Assembly (NCBI RefSeq): GCF_900114205.1
Contig: NZ_FOSH01000015.1
Coordinates: forward strand, 1 to 64,000
Source: Methylophaga sulfidovorans
Lineage (GTDB): Bacteria; Pseudomonadota; Gammaproteobacteria; Nitrosococcales; Methylophagaceae
Direction of reading: 5' to 3'
Length of the DNA stretch: 64,000 nucleotides
Positions 25,585 through 35,263 of this stretch are shown here, one piece after another. Numbering within the stretch: the first letter of the stretch is position 1; every line of letters starts with the position of its first letter. Position numbers and translations under genes: made by a program. The notes below the pieces were generated by a model. That model worked only from the letters and a program-made list of their open reading frames with translations, was not told the DNA's origin and did not search any database.

Positions 25585-26478
25585 ATGTTAGATACTGTAT
25601 TCATTGGGCTAAGTATTGGGTCTATTTTGCTTTTAGTCGCCTTAGGCTTATCCATCGTGTACGGCTCGATGGGGGTCATTAATATGGCTCATGGCGAATT
25701 AGTCATGATGGGTGCCTATACCACAGTTATAGCTCAAACCTATTTAGGATTTAATCTGTTTGCAGCTATTCCTCTGGCCTTTATCGTCTGTGCTGGTTTG
25801 GGTTTACTCATCGAAAGGTTGGTTATTCGGCGCTTATATAACCGGCTGTTTGATACTTTGCTGGCGACATGGGGTGTAGCTATTTTACTGCAGCAAGCTA
25901 TTCGTCTTGAATTTGGTTTGTCTTTTTTCGGCATCCATATTGAGGGTCTCGGACCTGGACTGCAGTCTGTGACTTTGCCAGAGATCATGACAGAGTCATT
26001 TACTGTAGGTGAGTTTGTGATTCAGCCATATAGAACATTCATCATTTTAGTGTCTGCACTGCTGGCAGTACTGACCTGGTTTCTTATGTATCGCACACGA
26101 ATTGGGCAGCAAGTAAGAGCAATCATGCGTAATCCTGATATGGCAGCGGCCTGTGGCATCGATGTCAAAAAAGTGAACGCCTTAACCTTTGCTTATGGCG
26201 CAGGTTTGGCAGGTGTCGCTGGTGTCATGATGTCTGGATTTAAAACGGTTATGCCAGATATGGGTAGCTCGCTGGTTGTTGATGGTTTTTTAGTGGTCGT
26301 GGTCGGCGGCGTTGGTAGTTTAGTTGGTTCGATTGTCGCCTCTGGCATTCTTGGTCAGTTAAATGGCGTTGTTGCCTTCTTTAGTAACGATATTATTGCT
26401 CGGGCAGTTGTTTTTGCTGCTGTTATCGCCATCATTATCTGGCGTCCCCGTGGCTTATTTAACTACAAGGGGCGTTAA
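25585..26478 (+). CDS. urtB: Urea ABC transporter permease UrtB
   Basis: The 297-residue LivH-type permease has about eight helices. MGVINMAHGELVMMGAYTT near the N-terminus and GGVGSLVGSIVASGILGQLNG near the C-terminus are family hallmarks, and GIDVKKVNALTFAYGAGLAG marks the UrtB/LivH core. It forms the membrane channel with UrtC. AAGAGGAG precedes the ATG. Its stop overlaps the urtC ATG by one nucleotide. Confidence 0.94.
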   Translation: MLDTVFIGLSIGSILLLVALGLSIVYGSMGVINMAHGELVMMGAYTTVIAQTYLGFNLFAAIPLAFIVCAGLGLLIERLVIRRLYNRLFDTLLATWGVAILLQQAIRLEFGLSFFGIHIEGLGPGLQSVTLPEIMTESFTVGEFVIQPYRTFIILVSALLAVLTWFLMYRTRIGQQVRAIMRNPDMAAACGIDVKKVNALTFAYGAGLAGVAGVMMSGFKTVMPDMGSSLVVDGFLVVVVGGVGSLVGSIVASGILGQLNGVVAFFSNDIIARAVVFAAVIAIIIWRPRGLFNYKGR

Positions 26479-27584
26479 TGATGAAATTGACATATTCACA
26501 CCTGAAAGTAGTGGTTTACGTCGTATTTATCGCGATTATCTTGTCTTTACCTTTATTTTTAGATGAGTTCTGGCTAAACCGGACGGCAAAATATTTAATT
26601 TACGGCATGTTAGGTGTCGCCATTTCTTTGAGTTGGGGCTATGCCGGCATTCTGAATTTAGGTCAGGGCCTGTTTTTTGGCGCTGGTGCTTACATGCTGG
26701 GCATGAGTCTGAAATTAGCTAGTCCTACCAGCCTTGAACAAGGTGGGCAGACGCCGATTCCTGACTTTATGATGTGGAATGCAGAGCCTAATGCAGTGGT
26801 TGATCTTTGCTGCATCAATCATGTCTCATTCTTATGGATGCCATTTCAATCACAAAGCTTTGGCATCTTTATGGCCATTGCCTTACCAGTGCTTATTGCC
26901 TGGCTAATAGGCACAATCATTTTCCGTAAAGGCATTGCTGGTGTTTTCATTTCGATCATTACATTAGCGATGGTGTTATTGGCTCGCCTGTTGGTCGTTG
27001 ATGCACAGTCTTTTACTGGCGGTTTTAACGGCTTAACGGATCTGGCCTGGTTTAAGATAAATGGCTATGAGTTTGATCCCTATACGGTCAGTACTTATTA
27101 CCTGGTTGCCATATCTCTGGTGATTGTCTTACTTATCACTCGAGTGTTAATTAACAGTCGGGCAGGCCTGATATTACAAGCCATTCGCGATGATCAGAAT
27201 CGGGCTAAATACCTGGGTTTTGATGCTGCATCGTATCAGACCTTTTTCTTCTGTGTGTCAGCAGCTATCTCTGGATTTGCCGGCATGTTGTATGTCATTA
27301 CAGCAGAGTTTGCCTCGCCGACATTTATGGATTTGTCGTTCAGTATTGCCATTGTCATTTGGGCAGCAGTGGGTGGTCGTGCCTCTATTTTAGGTGCCTG
27401 TATCGGTGCCATTTCTATCTCGATGTTAGGTGCCTCAGTGAGTGAAAACGAACTGTTTGTAGAATCGTGGCAAGCCATTCTGGGCTTATTTTTTGTCTTG
27501 GTTGTTTTGTATATGCCTAAAGGCCTGGCCGGTATTGCCCATGGTATTTGTAGAAAACTGACTGTAAATCGGGGAGAAGGCTGA
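26478..27584 (+). CDS. urtC: Urea ABC transporter permease UrtC
   Basis: The 368-residue LivM-type permease has SLSWGYAGILNLGQGLFFGAG (about residues 49-69), a loop of about 50 residues with PNAVVDLCCINHV, and the conserved ITLAMVLLARLLVVDAQSFTGGFNGLTDL and AIRDDQNRAKYLGFD blocks. It pairs with UrtB in the urea uptake system. It overlaps urtB and urtD by one base each, so translation should be coupled. Two start codons stand side by side (ATGATG); I used the first. Confidence 0.94.
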   Translation: MMKLTYSHLKVVVYVVFIAIILSLPLFLDEFWLNRTAKYLIYGMLGVAISLSWGYAGILNLGQGLFFGAGAYMLGMSLKLASPTSLEQGGQTPIPDFMMWNAEPNAVVDLCCINHVSFLWMPFQSQSFGIFMAIALPVLIAWLIGTIIFRKGIAGVFISIITLAMVLLARLLVVDAQSFTGGFNGLTDLAWFKINGYEFDPYTVSTYYLVAISLVIVLLITRVLINSRAGLILQAIRDDQNRAKYLGFDAASYQTFFFCVSAAISGFAGMLYVITAEFASPTFMDLSFSIAIVIWAAVGGRASILGACIGAISISMLGASVSENELFVESWQAILGLFFVLVVLYMPKGLAGIAHGICRKLTVNRGEG

Positions 27585-28339
27585 TGAAAGCTAAAAATCG
27601 TGATCTTTATATCGATGGTTTAGGGGTTAACTTCAGTGGTTTTCAGGCAGTAAATAATTTCAGCATGGTCGTAAAACACGGTGAAATGCGTGTGCTTTTA
27701 GGCGCTAATGGTGCGGGTAAAACGACTTTGATGGATATGATTTGCGGTAAAACCCAGTCAACGGCGGGCAGAATTTTTCTTGGTGATAAGGAGATCACCA
27801 ATAAACCGCCACATTTAATTGCCCGGATGGGGATAGGACGTAAATTTCAGATCCCCAGTGTTTTTAAAGAGCTTTCTGTGTTACAGAACCTTTCCGTGGC
27901 AGCGATGCAGGAAAGTACGGTACTTGCCAACCTAGGCTCAATGAAACGACGAGTCGATCATGAGCGTATGAAAGAGGTGATGTCGATGACTAATCTCGAA
28001 AACAAGGCACATGAGCTGGCCGAAAATCTATCTCATGGTGAAACACCGTGGCTTGAACTTGCCATGCTGATTATTCGTAAACCTCAAGTGATTTTGCTTG
28101 ATGAGCCTACAGCAGGTATGACAGCCGATGAAACGCTAAAAACCTCTCGGATTATGAATAATCTGAAAGGCCAACATACGATTATTGCTGTTGAGCATGA
28201 TATGGCCTTCGTTCGTGAAATTGCCGACAAAATTACCGTTATGCATCAAGGTGAGTTTCTGGCAGAAGGCCACATCAGCGATATAGAAAATAACCAGGCA
28301 GTCAAAGATGCCTACCTGGGAAGTGGGGGCATTCACTAA
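27584..28339 (+). CDS. urtD: Urea ABC transporter ATP-binding protein UrtD
   Basis: The 251-residue ABC ATPase of the LivG type has Walker A LGANGAGKTTLMDMICG (about residue 39), the signature NLSHGETPWLELAM (the HGE variant typical of UrtD instead of SGGQ), Walker B VILLDEPTAGMT, and switch His in IIAVEHDMAFV. It powers urea import together with UrtE. It overlaps both neighbours by one base. Confidence 0.94.
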   Translation: MKAKNRDLYIDGLGVNFSGFQAVNNFSMVVKHGEMRVLLGANGAGKTTLMDMICGKTQSTAGRIFLGDKEITNKPPHLIARMGIGRKFQIPSVFKELSVLQNLSVAAMQESTVLANLGSMKRRVDHERMKEVMSMTNLENKAHELAENLSHGETPWLELAMLIIRKPQVILLDEPTAGMTADETLKTSRIMNNLKGQHTIIAVEHDMAFVREIADKITVMHQGEFLAEGHISDIENNQAVKDAYLGSGGIH

Positions 28340-29034
28340 TGTTAACGTTGCAATCAGTAAACAGTTTTTATGGTGGCAGTCATATTCTGCACGATATTGA
28401 TTTCAGTCTGGAAACGGGCAAGATTTTATCGGTATTAGGACGTAATGGTGTAGGCAAAAGTACCTTGCTGAAAACATTGATGGGCTTGACCAGTTCCATG
28501 ACTGGAAAGCTGACACTCAATGAGGTTGAGCTAGGAGAGCAGACAACCTTTTATCGGGCACGATCAGGTATGGGGTATGTACCTCAAGGTCGTGAAATCA
28601 TCCCTGACTTTTCGGTGAAGGAAAACATTTTGATGGGACGTTTTGCCGATCAATCCAGTAAGGCAGAGATTCCGGATATTGTGCCAGAGCTATTCCCTTA
28701 TTTAATGGATAACCTGGATAGAGCAGGTGGACTGTTATCTGGTGGTCAACAGCAGCAGTTAGCTATTGCCAGAGCCATTGCTACTAATCCTCAGGTGTTA
28801 TTACTGGATGAGCCGACCGAGGGCATTCAACCCAATATCGTTGAGCAAATAGAAGATTGCATTCTCAGACTAAATAAGGAGCTGAACTTAACCATTATTC
28901 TTGTCGAACAAAATATTCGTTTTGCGAAGAGGGCTTCTGATGAGTTTCTTATCCTTGATAACGGACGCCTTGTCTGTCAGGGAAGCGGTAATGAACTAAC
29001 CGATGACCTGGCTAATCAATATTTGACCATCTAA
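28339..29034 (+). CDS. urtE: Urea ABC transporter ATP-binding protein UrtE
   Basis: The 231-residue LivF-type ABC ATPase has Walker A LGRNGVGKSTLLKTLMG (about residue 34), signature LLSGGQQQQLAIARA, Walker B VLLLDEPTEGIQPNI, and H-loop variant IILVEQNIRF with Gln in place of His, as is usual in the LivF group. It ends the transporter part of the operon; ureE follows after only 21 bp, so uptake and hydrolysis genes are cotranscribed. Confidence 0.94.
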   Translation: MLTLQSVNSFYGGSHILHDIDFSLETGKILSVLGRNGVGKSTLLKTLMGLTSSMTGKLTLNEVELGEQTTFYRARSGMGYVPQGREIIPDFSVKENILMGRFADQSSKAEIPDIVPELFPYLMDNLDRAGGLLSGGQQQQLAIARAIATNPQVLLLDEPTEGIQPNIVEQIEDCILRLNKELNLTIILVEQNIRFAKRASDEFLILDNGRLVCQGSGNELTDDLANQYLTI

Positions 29035-29055
29035 GACGATTGTGAGGATAAATAT

Positions 29056-29502
29056 ATGCTTGTGTTAAATGACATTATCGGCAGTGTGAACGACGAAGAC
29101 ATTGCTGAGAAACTTCATCATCACGGACATCATGACCGTATTGAATTCATTCGAATGAATGTGGCTGATACCGCACGTAGTCGGCAAAAAGTGACCACGG
29201 ATAAAGGCACTGAATATGGTATCGCCCTATCCCGTGATAAGCGCTTATATAACGGCGCTGTATTGCTCATGGATGACCAGCGGGCTGTGGTGATACGGGT
29301 TAATGAAGAAGAGTGGCTTCGATTGTCACCTGTCAGTACCGATGCCGCGTTAGAGCTGGGTTATAACGCAGGTAATCTGCACTGGCGTATTCGGTTTGAT
29401 GGCCCTGATCTGCTGGTCGCTCTGGAAGGACCTGCACAACGTTATATCGACAGGCTTAGCGGGCTGATTGATGCCAAGCGTGTGACTGTCATTCAACCTT
29501 GA
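29056..29502 (+). CDS. ureE: Urease accessory protein UreE
   Basis: The 148-residue nickel chaperone delivers Ni2+ to the UreD-UreF-UreG-apourease complex. Its C-terminal domain has LGYNAGNLHWRIR, containing the conserved metal-binding His of UreE. It lacks the C-terminal His-rich tail of Klebsiella UreE but has an unusual His cluster near the N-terminus (LHHHGHHD, about residues 17-24). Its stop overlaps the ureF reading frame by 4 nt. Confidence 0.9.
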   Translation: MLVLNDIIGSVNDEDIAEKLHHHGHHDRIEFIRMNVADTARSRQKVTTDKGTEYGIALSRDKRLYNGAVLLMDDQRAVVIRVNEEEWLRLSPVSTDAALELGYNAGNLHWRIRFDGPDLLVALEGPAQRYIDRLSGLIDAKRVTVIQP

Positions 29503-30206
29503 CTACAACATCACCACCAGAAATGAGCTCTTCAGCATTAGCCATGTTGAGCATGATGCAGTATGGAGATAGCCAATTTCCAAGTGGCAGCTTTGCTTTT
29601 TCAAACGGTCTTGAAACCTTATTCAACGACAATAAAATCAAAGGTCCAAAGCAAATATATGACTTGATTGCAGTGCAGCTTAAGGGACGTTGGAACAGTT
29701 TGGATCGTGTCGCCTTATGCCATGTGTATCGACAAGCAGAGAATCTGGACGCTATCAACGCGATTGATAATGAAGTTGAAGCCCTAACCCTTTCTGCTGG
29801 TTTAAGAAGTGGCTCGAAACGGAATGGGGCAGCATTATTAGGTATCCATGCACGTTTAGGCACAACGATGAGTATGGAATATCGTCAACGTGTCATGGAA
29901 AAAAAAGCGCCGGGTCATATTCCTGTGGTCCAGGGTTTAGTGTTTCATCATTGTGGGTTAACTGAGCTGCAGGCACAGATAGCAAGTGCTCATGGCTTAT
30001 GCAATGACATGCTGGGTGCCTGTATGCGACTGGGTAAATTAGGTCATATTCATGCTCAGTTGATACGACAAAAATTGTCTTCTGTTATTGCCACACTTCT
30101 CGAACAGCCTGTTTCAGATGAACAACTTATGCATAGCTATGTGCCATTAACTGAAATTGCTGCAATGCGTCATGAAATCAGTGACCAACGGCTATTTGCC
30201 AATTAA
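29499..30206 (+). CDS. ureF: Urease accessory protein UreF
   Basis: The 235-residue all-helical UreF regulates the UreG GTPase during nickel insertion. The family hallmark QYGDSQFPSGSFAFSNGLET lies at about residues 21-40. The start is uncertain: the TTG at 29499 overlaps the ureE stop, whereas an ATG at 29523 would give 227 residues; neither has a strong ribosome binding site, so translational coupling is likely. Eighteen bp separate it from the structural genes. Confidence 0.9.
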   Translation: MTTTSPPEMSSSALAMLSMMQYGDSQFPSGSFAFSNGLETLFNDNKIKGPKQIYDLIAVQLKGRWNSLDRVALCHVYRQAENLDAINAIDNEVEALTLSAGLRSGSKRNGAALLGIHARLGTTMSMEYRQRVMEKKAPGHIPVVQGLVFHHCGLTELQAQIASAHGLCNDMLGACMRLGKLGHIHAQLIRQKLSSVIATLLEQPVSDEQLMHSYVPLTEIAAMRHEISDQRLFAN

Positions 30207-30223
30207 CTATTTAAGGAGAAATT

Positions 30224-30919
30224 ATGTATTTAACTCCATCAGAACTTGAACGTTTAACCATCTACACAGCAGCAAAACTCGCACAAGAGCGTAGAGATAG
30301 AGGGTTAAAACTGAATTATCCCGAGGCCACAGCATTAATCGTTAATGAAGTGCTTGAAGGTGCCCGTGATGGTCGTACTGTGGCAGAGCTGATTAGTTTT
30401 GGCAGCACGATTCTGAGTACCGATGATGTGCTCCCAGGGGTCAGTGACATGATGCATATGTTGCAAGTGGAAGGTGTTTTTCCAGATGGTTCTAAATTAG
30501 TCACCATACATGATCCTATCCGTTCAGGAGAGCAAGTGGTCCCTGACTATCCCGTTCCGGGCGAACTCTTCCCAGCAGAAGGTGAAATTGAACTGAATGC
30601 CAACCGTGAAAAACGTACTATCCGAGTAGCAAATACCGGTGACAGACCGGTACAGATTGGCAGTCATTACCACTTTTTTGAGGCTAATAAAGCCTTGGAA
30701 TTCGATCGCGAAGCCACATTTGGAATGCGTTTGGATATTCCTGCCGGCACAGCCGTACGGTTTGAGCCGGGTCAGGAAAAAGAATGCATTTTATGTGAGT
30801 TCGGTGGCGAAAAAGCACTGTATGGCCTCAACGGACTGACCAATGGTTTAGCTGATGATGAAGCAGTGAAACAAGCTGCATTGAACAAAGCCAAGCAAGA
30901 AAATTATTTAGGAGCATAA
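30224..30919 (+). CDS. ureAB: Urease fused gamma-beta subunit (UreAB)
   Basis: In this 231-residue protein the gamma domain (about residues 1-100, [35 protein letters not shown]) is joined to the beta domain (about 105-215, [36 protein letters not shown]). Most bacteria encode these as separate ureA and ureB; fusion is best known in Helicobacter UreA. There is no stop or frameshift at the junction. AAGGAG lies upstream and ureC follows after 2 bp. Confidence 0.94.
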   Translation: MYLTPSELERLTIYTAAKLAQERRDRGLKLNYPEATALIVNEVLEGARDGRTVAELISFGSTILSTDDVLPGVSDMMHMLQVEGVFPDGSKLVTIHDPIRSGEQVVPDYPVPGELFPAEGEIELNANREKRTIRVANTGDRPVQIGSHYHFFEANKALEFDREATFGMRLDIPAGTAVRFEPGQEKECILCEFGGEKALYGLNGLTNGLADDEAVKQAALNKAKQENYLGA

Positions 30920-30921
30920 CG

Positions 30922-32634
30922 ATGGCAATAATGAGTCGTAAAGAATATGCAGAAATGTATGGGCCAACTACCGGTGATGGTATTCGCCTTGGTGATACCA
31001 ATTTAATCGCTGAAGTGGAGTACGATTTCACCGTGTATGGTGATGAGTGTCTTCATGGCGGTGGCAAAACACTGCGTGATGGCATGGGTATGACCTCAGG
31101 GCTGGGAAGTGAAGATGGCACATTAGATATGCTGTTATGTAATGCCCTGGTAATCGATCCTGTTATTGGCATTGTCAAAGGCGATGTCGGTATTAAAGAT
31201 GGCAAGATAGTGGGCATTGGTAAAGCCGGTAATCCAGCCACTATGGATGGGGTGGATCACAACTTATTAGTAGGACAATCAACCACAGTAAGAGATGCCG
31301 AAGGGCTGATTGCCACACCGGGCGGTATTGATGTGCACGTCCATTTTGATAGTGCTCAGTTATGTGACCATGCCATTGCTGCAGGCATTACTACCTTATT
31401 CGGTGGTTCGTTGGGACCTATCACCGTCGGTATTGATTGTGGTGGGGTATTTAACGTAGGAAAAATGTTACAGGCAGCAGAGGACTTCCCCGTTAATTTT
31501 GGTTTTCTGGGAAGAGGTAACTCATGTAAACCTGAGTCTTTATATGAGCAGATTGAAGGTGGCTGTGTTGGTCTGAAAATCCATGAAGACTGGGGCGCCA
31601 TGCCTGCTGTGATTGATACCTGTCTTAATGTCGCTGATGAACTGGACTTTCAGGTTCAAATCCACACTGATACGCTGAATGAAAGTGGCTTTTTAGAAAA
31701 TACCTTAGCGTCTATCAAAGGCCGAACCATCCATATGTATCACACTGAAGGCGCTGGCGGAGGTCATGCACCGGATATTATTTCTGTTGCAGGCGAGGCC
31801 AATTGTTTGCCTTCATCAACTAACCCAACAAATCCATTTACTCACAATACATTTGATGAGCATCTAGATATGACCATGGTCTGTCATCATCTTAGCCCGG
31901 CTATTCCAGAGGATGTCGCCTTTGCCGAAAGTCGGATTCGGGCTCAAACCATTGCTGCTGAAGATATTCTGCATGACATTGGCGCTATATCTATGCTCGG
32001 GTCAGATAGTCAGGGAATGGGACGCATTAATGAAGTGATTACCAGAACCTGGCAATTAGCCAGCAAAATGAAAGATCAACGCGGCAGGCTGGAGACAGAA
32101 AAATCACGTATCGGCGATAACGAACGCATCAAACGTTATATCGCTAAATATACGATTAATGCAGCGAAAAGTTTTGGGGTGGCTGAACATATTGGCTCAT
32201 TGGAACCAGGCAAAATGGCTGATGTTGTTCTCTGGCGACCAGCCATGTTTGGGGTTAAACCTGAAATCATCGTGAAAGGCGGCTTTATTGCTTATGGTGC
32301 AATGGGTGACAGTGCGGCGTCCTTAATGACCTGTGAGCCAATCATAATGCGTCCTCAATGGGGGGCTTTTGGCGTAGCCAAACAAAAACTGAGTGCAAAT
32401 TTTGTGAATCCGCTGGCCATTGAAAAAGGTTTGGCTGAGAAGCTGGAGTTGAAAAAAATGTTGCTCCCAGCCACAGGTACACGAAACCTGACCAAAAAAG
32501 ACATGTTGCATAACGATGCTTGTCCTGAGATGCATGTCGATCCGCAGACCTTCGATGTTTATATCGATGGTGAACTCGCTTATTGCGAACCTTCTACCGA
32601 GCTTCCATTAACACAGAGGTATATTCTGCGATGA
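30922..32634 (+). CDS. ureC: Urease alpha subunit UreC
   Basis: The 570-residue catalytic subunit hydrolyses urea to ammonia and carbamate. Ni-binding [13 protein letters not shown], the carbamylated Lys in GLKIHEDWG (about residue 220), His in [12 protein letters not shown], the mobile flap [20 protein letters not shown] with its Cys and His, and GSDSQGMGR with the metal-binding Asp are all present. Length and motifs indicate a functional enzyme. It overlaps ureG by 4 nt. Confidence 0.97.
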   Translation: MAIMSRKEYAEMYGPTTGDGIRLGDTNLIAEVEYDFTVYGDECLHGGGKTLRDGMGMTSGLGSEDGTLDMLLCNALVIDPVIGIVKGDVGIKDGKIVGIGKAGNPATMDGVDHNLLVGQSTTVRDAEGLIATPGGIDVHVHFDSAQLCDHAIAAGITTLFGGSLGPITVGIDCGGVFNVGKMLQAAEDFPVNFGFLGRGNSCKPESLYEQIEGGCVGLKIHEDWGAMPAVIDTCLNVADELDFQVQIHTDTLNESGFLENTLASIKGRTIHMYHTEGAGGGHAPDIISVAGEANCLPSSTNPTNPFTHNTFDEHLDMTMVCHHLSPAIPEDVAFAESRIRAQTIAAEDILHDIGAISMLGSDSQGMGRINEVITRTWQLASKMKDQRGRLETEKSRIGDNERIKRYIAKYTINAAKSFGVAEHIGSLEPGKMADVVLWRPAMFGVKPEIIVKGGFIAYGAMGDSAASLMTCEPIIMRPQWGAFGVAKQKLSANFVNPLAIEKGLAEKLELKKMLLPATGTRNLTKKDMLHNDACPEMHVDPQTFDVYIDGELAYCEPSTELPLTQRYILR

Positions 32635-33278
32635 ACACATCTTTTGATCTAAATTCATTAGCCGGACCAGCCAGAGTTGGCATTGGTGGTCCGGTTGGTT
32701 CTGGTAAAACAGCGTTAATTGAAAAGCTTATTCCGGCATTTCAGCAACGGCAGATTGAGATTGGCATTATTACCAATGATCTGGTGACCAAAGAAGATGC
32801 TGAGAGGTTGAGAAAAAGTGGTTTGATTGATCCTGAGCGAGTCATGGCTGTTGAAGCCGGGGCTTGTCCTCACACGGTTATTCGTGAAGATCCGACCTTG
32901 AATATAGAAGCCGCAGAACAGATGACCATTAACTTTCCTGATATCGAATTAATTCTGATTGAAAGTGGTGGAGACAATTTGGCTTCTACTTTCTCTTTAG
33001 ATCTGGTTGATCAATGGATGTTTGTGATCGATGTTGCTGGTGGCGATGATATACCGCGTAAAAAAGGGCCTGGCGTTTTACAAAGTGATCTTTTGATGAT
33101 TAATAAAAAGGATCTGGCGCCCTATGTTGGTGTCGATTTTGACGCTATGTATTCTGAAGCAAAAAATGTTCGTGAAAACAGGCCCGTTGTCGCTATAAAC
33201 AGCCGCTCAGGAGAAGGTGTTGAGCAAGTGGTTGATTATATCGTTTCCAATTTATTGTTTAATAAAGCAATGTCATAG
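32631..33278 (+). CDS. ureG: Urease accessory GTPase UreG
   Basis: The 215-residue SIMIBI GTPase powers nickel insertion. P-loop [15 protein letters not shown] lies at about residue 19; [16 protein letters not shown] carries the Cys-Pro-His metal motif; [12 protein letters not shown] and [10 protein letters not shown] (guanine specificity) follow. I used the ATG at 32631, which overlaps the ureC stop in ATGA; the open frame extends further up but only inside ureC. ureD follows after 8 bp. Confidence 0.95.
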   Translation: MNTSFDLNSLAGPARVGIGGPVGSGKTALIEKLIPAFQQRQIEIGIITNDLVTKEDAERLRKSGLIDPERVMAVEAGACPHTVIREDPTLNIEAAEQMTINFPDIELILIESGGDNLASTFSLDLVDQWMFVIDVAGGDDIPRKKGPGVLQSDLLMINKKDLAPYVGVDFDAMYSEAKNVRENRPVVAINSRSGEGVEQVVDYIVSNLLFNKAMS

Positions 33279-33286
33279 GTAGAAAT

Positions 33287-34201
33287 ATGCGAAACGCAGA
33301 TTTTTCATCTTTAAACAGTCCTCCTGTCACGCCGATTGGTCTTAATACTATGCAGTCGCGTAAGGCACGTGCAGAACTCAGGTTTACAAAGAATCCGTCG
33401 GGTAAAACTTTTATTTCTCACCAACGTGCAGAGCATCCCTTTCATATCACCCGGCCTTATCATTACGAACAAGATCCGGAAGGCATGGTCACACTGTATC
33501 TGCAGTCATCCTCTGGCGGCATTTATCGTGGTGATGATTTAAGTATGGATGTGTTTCTGGAAGAACAGGCACAACTTCATCTGACAACACAAGCCAGTAC
33601 GATTGTGCATAACACACGGGGCATTAAAGCGAGGCAGTCTGTTGATCTGGTGTTAGGAAAGGGCAGTTATTGCGAGTACATTCCCGGTCCCACTGTGTTA
33701 TTCAGTGGCGCTGCTTTTTGCTCCAATATTCAGATTAAATTAGGAGAAGGATCGAAAATTCTCTTTACCGATAGTTTTATGTGGCATGACCCCAGTTACA
33801 AACTCGTCACAGAACAGGGGGAACATGCTTTTGCTGGTTATGATGGCAATATAAAAGTTGTCGATCAGCATATGAATCTATTAGTTCTGGAGCGGTTTCG
33901 ACTGGAAGGAAAAGACGTACTCCAGCATAACTGCGCTATTCACGATTCTTTTCGTGCACAAGGTTCGCTTTTTATCATTGACCAGTCACCGTCATTAAAT
34001 TGTGTACTTGGAGCGATAAGGGAAGGCTTATCTCACTTTAACGATATATATGCTGGTGCATCAGAATTACCTAATAACAGCGGCATCATTATTCGTTTTT
34101 TGGCGAAAGATGGTATAGCTCTGCAGAAAGCATTGAATATGAGTTGGTCGATTTCGCGAGAGCAGTTAACTGGGACCACTCCCCGGTTAAGACGGAAGTA
34201 G
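33287..34201 (+). CDS. ureD: Urease accessory protein UreD (UreH)
   Basis: The 304-residue UreD is the scaffold that joins apourease to UreF and UreG. Family segments include LYLQSSSGGIYRGDDL, HLTTQASTIVHNT, YCEYIPGPTVLFSGA and LFTDSFMWHDPS. In many operons ureD is first; here it is last, giving the order E-F-AB-C-G-D. The operon ends about 220 bp before a weak hairpin terminator. Confidence 0.9.
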   Translation: MRNADFSSLNSPPVTPIGLNTMQSRKARAELRFTKNPSGKTFISHQRAEHPFHITRPYHYEQDPEGMVTLYLQSSSGGIYRGDDLSMDVFLEEQAQLHLTTQASTIVHNTRGIKARQSVDLVLGKGSYCEYIPGPTVLFSGAAFCSNIQIKLGEGSKILFTDSFMWHDPSYKLVTEQGEHAFAGYDGNIKVVDQHMNLLVLERFRLEGKDVLQHNCAIHDSFRAQGSLFIIDQSPSLNCVLGAIREGLSHFNDIYAGASELPNNSGIIIRFLAKDGIALQKALNMSWSISREQLTGTTPRLRRK

Positions 34202-34418
34202 GATAAATTTCTATTTGCATCTATTTAGCACTACTTATGGCTTCAGGGCATTTCTAAAACTGATGTGATTTCTTACTGATCGCTATCTTGATTGTTGGTG
34301 TCGCCCTGAAGCTATTTCTTTTTCTTATTAATGAAATAGAAAAGCAAATTCGACGTTTTGTGATGAATTCATAAGTGATCTGTTGTTTAGCTTTGTTAAA
34401 GTTTATTGAATTTAACTT

Positions 34419-34440
34419 AAGGGCATAAATCAGCCCTTTT
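34419..34440 (+). terminator. Possible terminator after the urease operon
   Basis: AAGGGC and GCCCTT flank an 8-nt loop and are followed by TTT. The stem is short, and no better hairpin is seen between ureD and the next gene. Confidence 0.45.
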
Positions 34441-34484
34441 TATGTTTTATGCCGAGTGATGCAAATGACAAAAGGACGTCTTAT

Positions 34485-35192
34485 ATGAAACAGGGAGATG
34501 TAATCTACGGCCAGGTTGAAGAAGGCCAATGGTCTGTAATTAAGCTGTTAGATATTGATACCAATGATGATGGTGGCACTTTCCATTGCTTGTTTTATGA
34601 ATTGCTCGATCATCAACCCACGCTAGACGACAGGCCATCATTTAAAGTGATGGCATGGCATGCACCGATTAATTGTGAGGAGATCAGAAAAAAATGGACC
34701 GTCCTTTGTTCTGAAGATGTTCAGCCTGACGAACTAGAAGGTTTTCATGAATATTTGAAACACACAGATTTCCCTCGTTATTTATCAATTACCGGTCAAA
34801 ATGCCGAAGACGTTGTGAAACAAGCCAATGCGTATTATCAACAAGGATTAACACTGACTGATCAAGGGAAAACTGATGAAGCAATACAATGCTATACCAA
34901 GGCTATTGCTATCTTTCCATTGTTTTATGAAGCGGTTGATAACAGGGCATATGTTTATATGGACAAAGGGGATGATGAAAATGCATTGGCTGGATTTCAG
35001 CAGTCATTACAAATAAACCCTCATGGTATGCACGCCCTTTTTTCTTATGGCGAATGTTTGTTAAAACTAAAGCGCTATGAAGAAGCTGAACATGTATTTC
35101 AGACTTTTTTGAATAAATTTTCTGAGCATAAATCTGCTGCACAACGTTTCTTAAAGCAGGCACAAACATACACAGGTAATAAGACAGCATAG
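34485..35192 (+). CDS. Tetratricopeptide-repeat protein
   Basis: The 235-residue protein has an N-terminal part of about 110 residues with a GDVIYGQVEEGQWSVIKLL start that I do not recognise. Three TPR units follow over about 115-230 (ANAYYQQGLTLTDQGKTDEA, NRAYVYMDKGDDENALAGF, YGECLLKLKRYEEAEHVF). No signal peptide is seen. TPRs mediate protein contacts; no partner is evident. I chose the ATG at 34485, which has AAAGGACG upstream, over an in-frame ATG 12 codons earlier. Confidence 0.72.
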   Translation: MKQGDVIYGQVEEGQWSVIKLLDIDTNDDGGTFHCLFYELLDHQPTLDDRPSFKVMAWHAPINCEEIRKKWTVLCSEDVQPDELEGFHEYLKHTDFPRYLSITGQNAEDVVKQANAYYQQGLTLTDQGKTDEAIQCYTKAIAIFPLFYEAVDNRAYVYMDKGDDENALAGFQQSLQINPHGMHALFSYGECLLKLKRYEEAEHVFQTFLNKFSEHKSAAQRFLKQAQTYTGNKTA

Positions 35193-35263
35193 TGCCATTT
35201 TCAGGTAAGAAAAATACGGGGTATAGTCTTATTACGGATAGATGGATGATGATGTGAGGCTCT

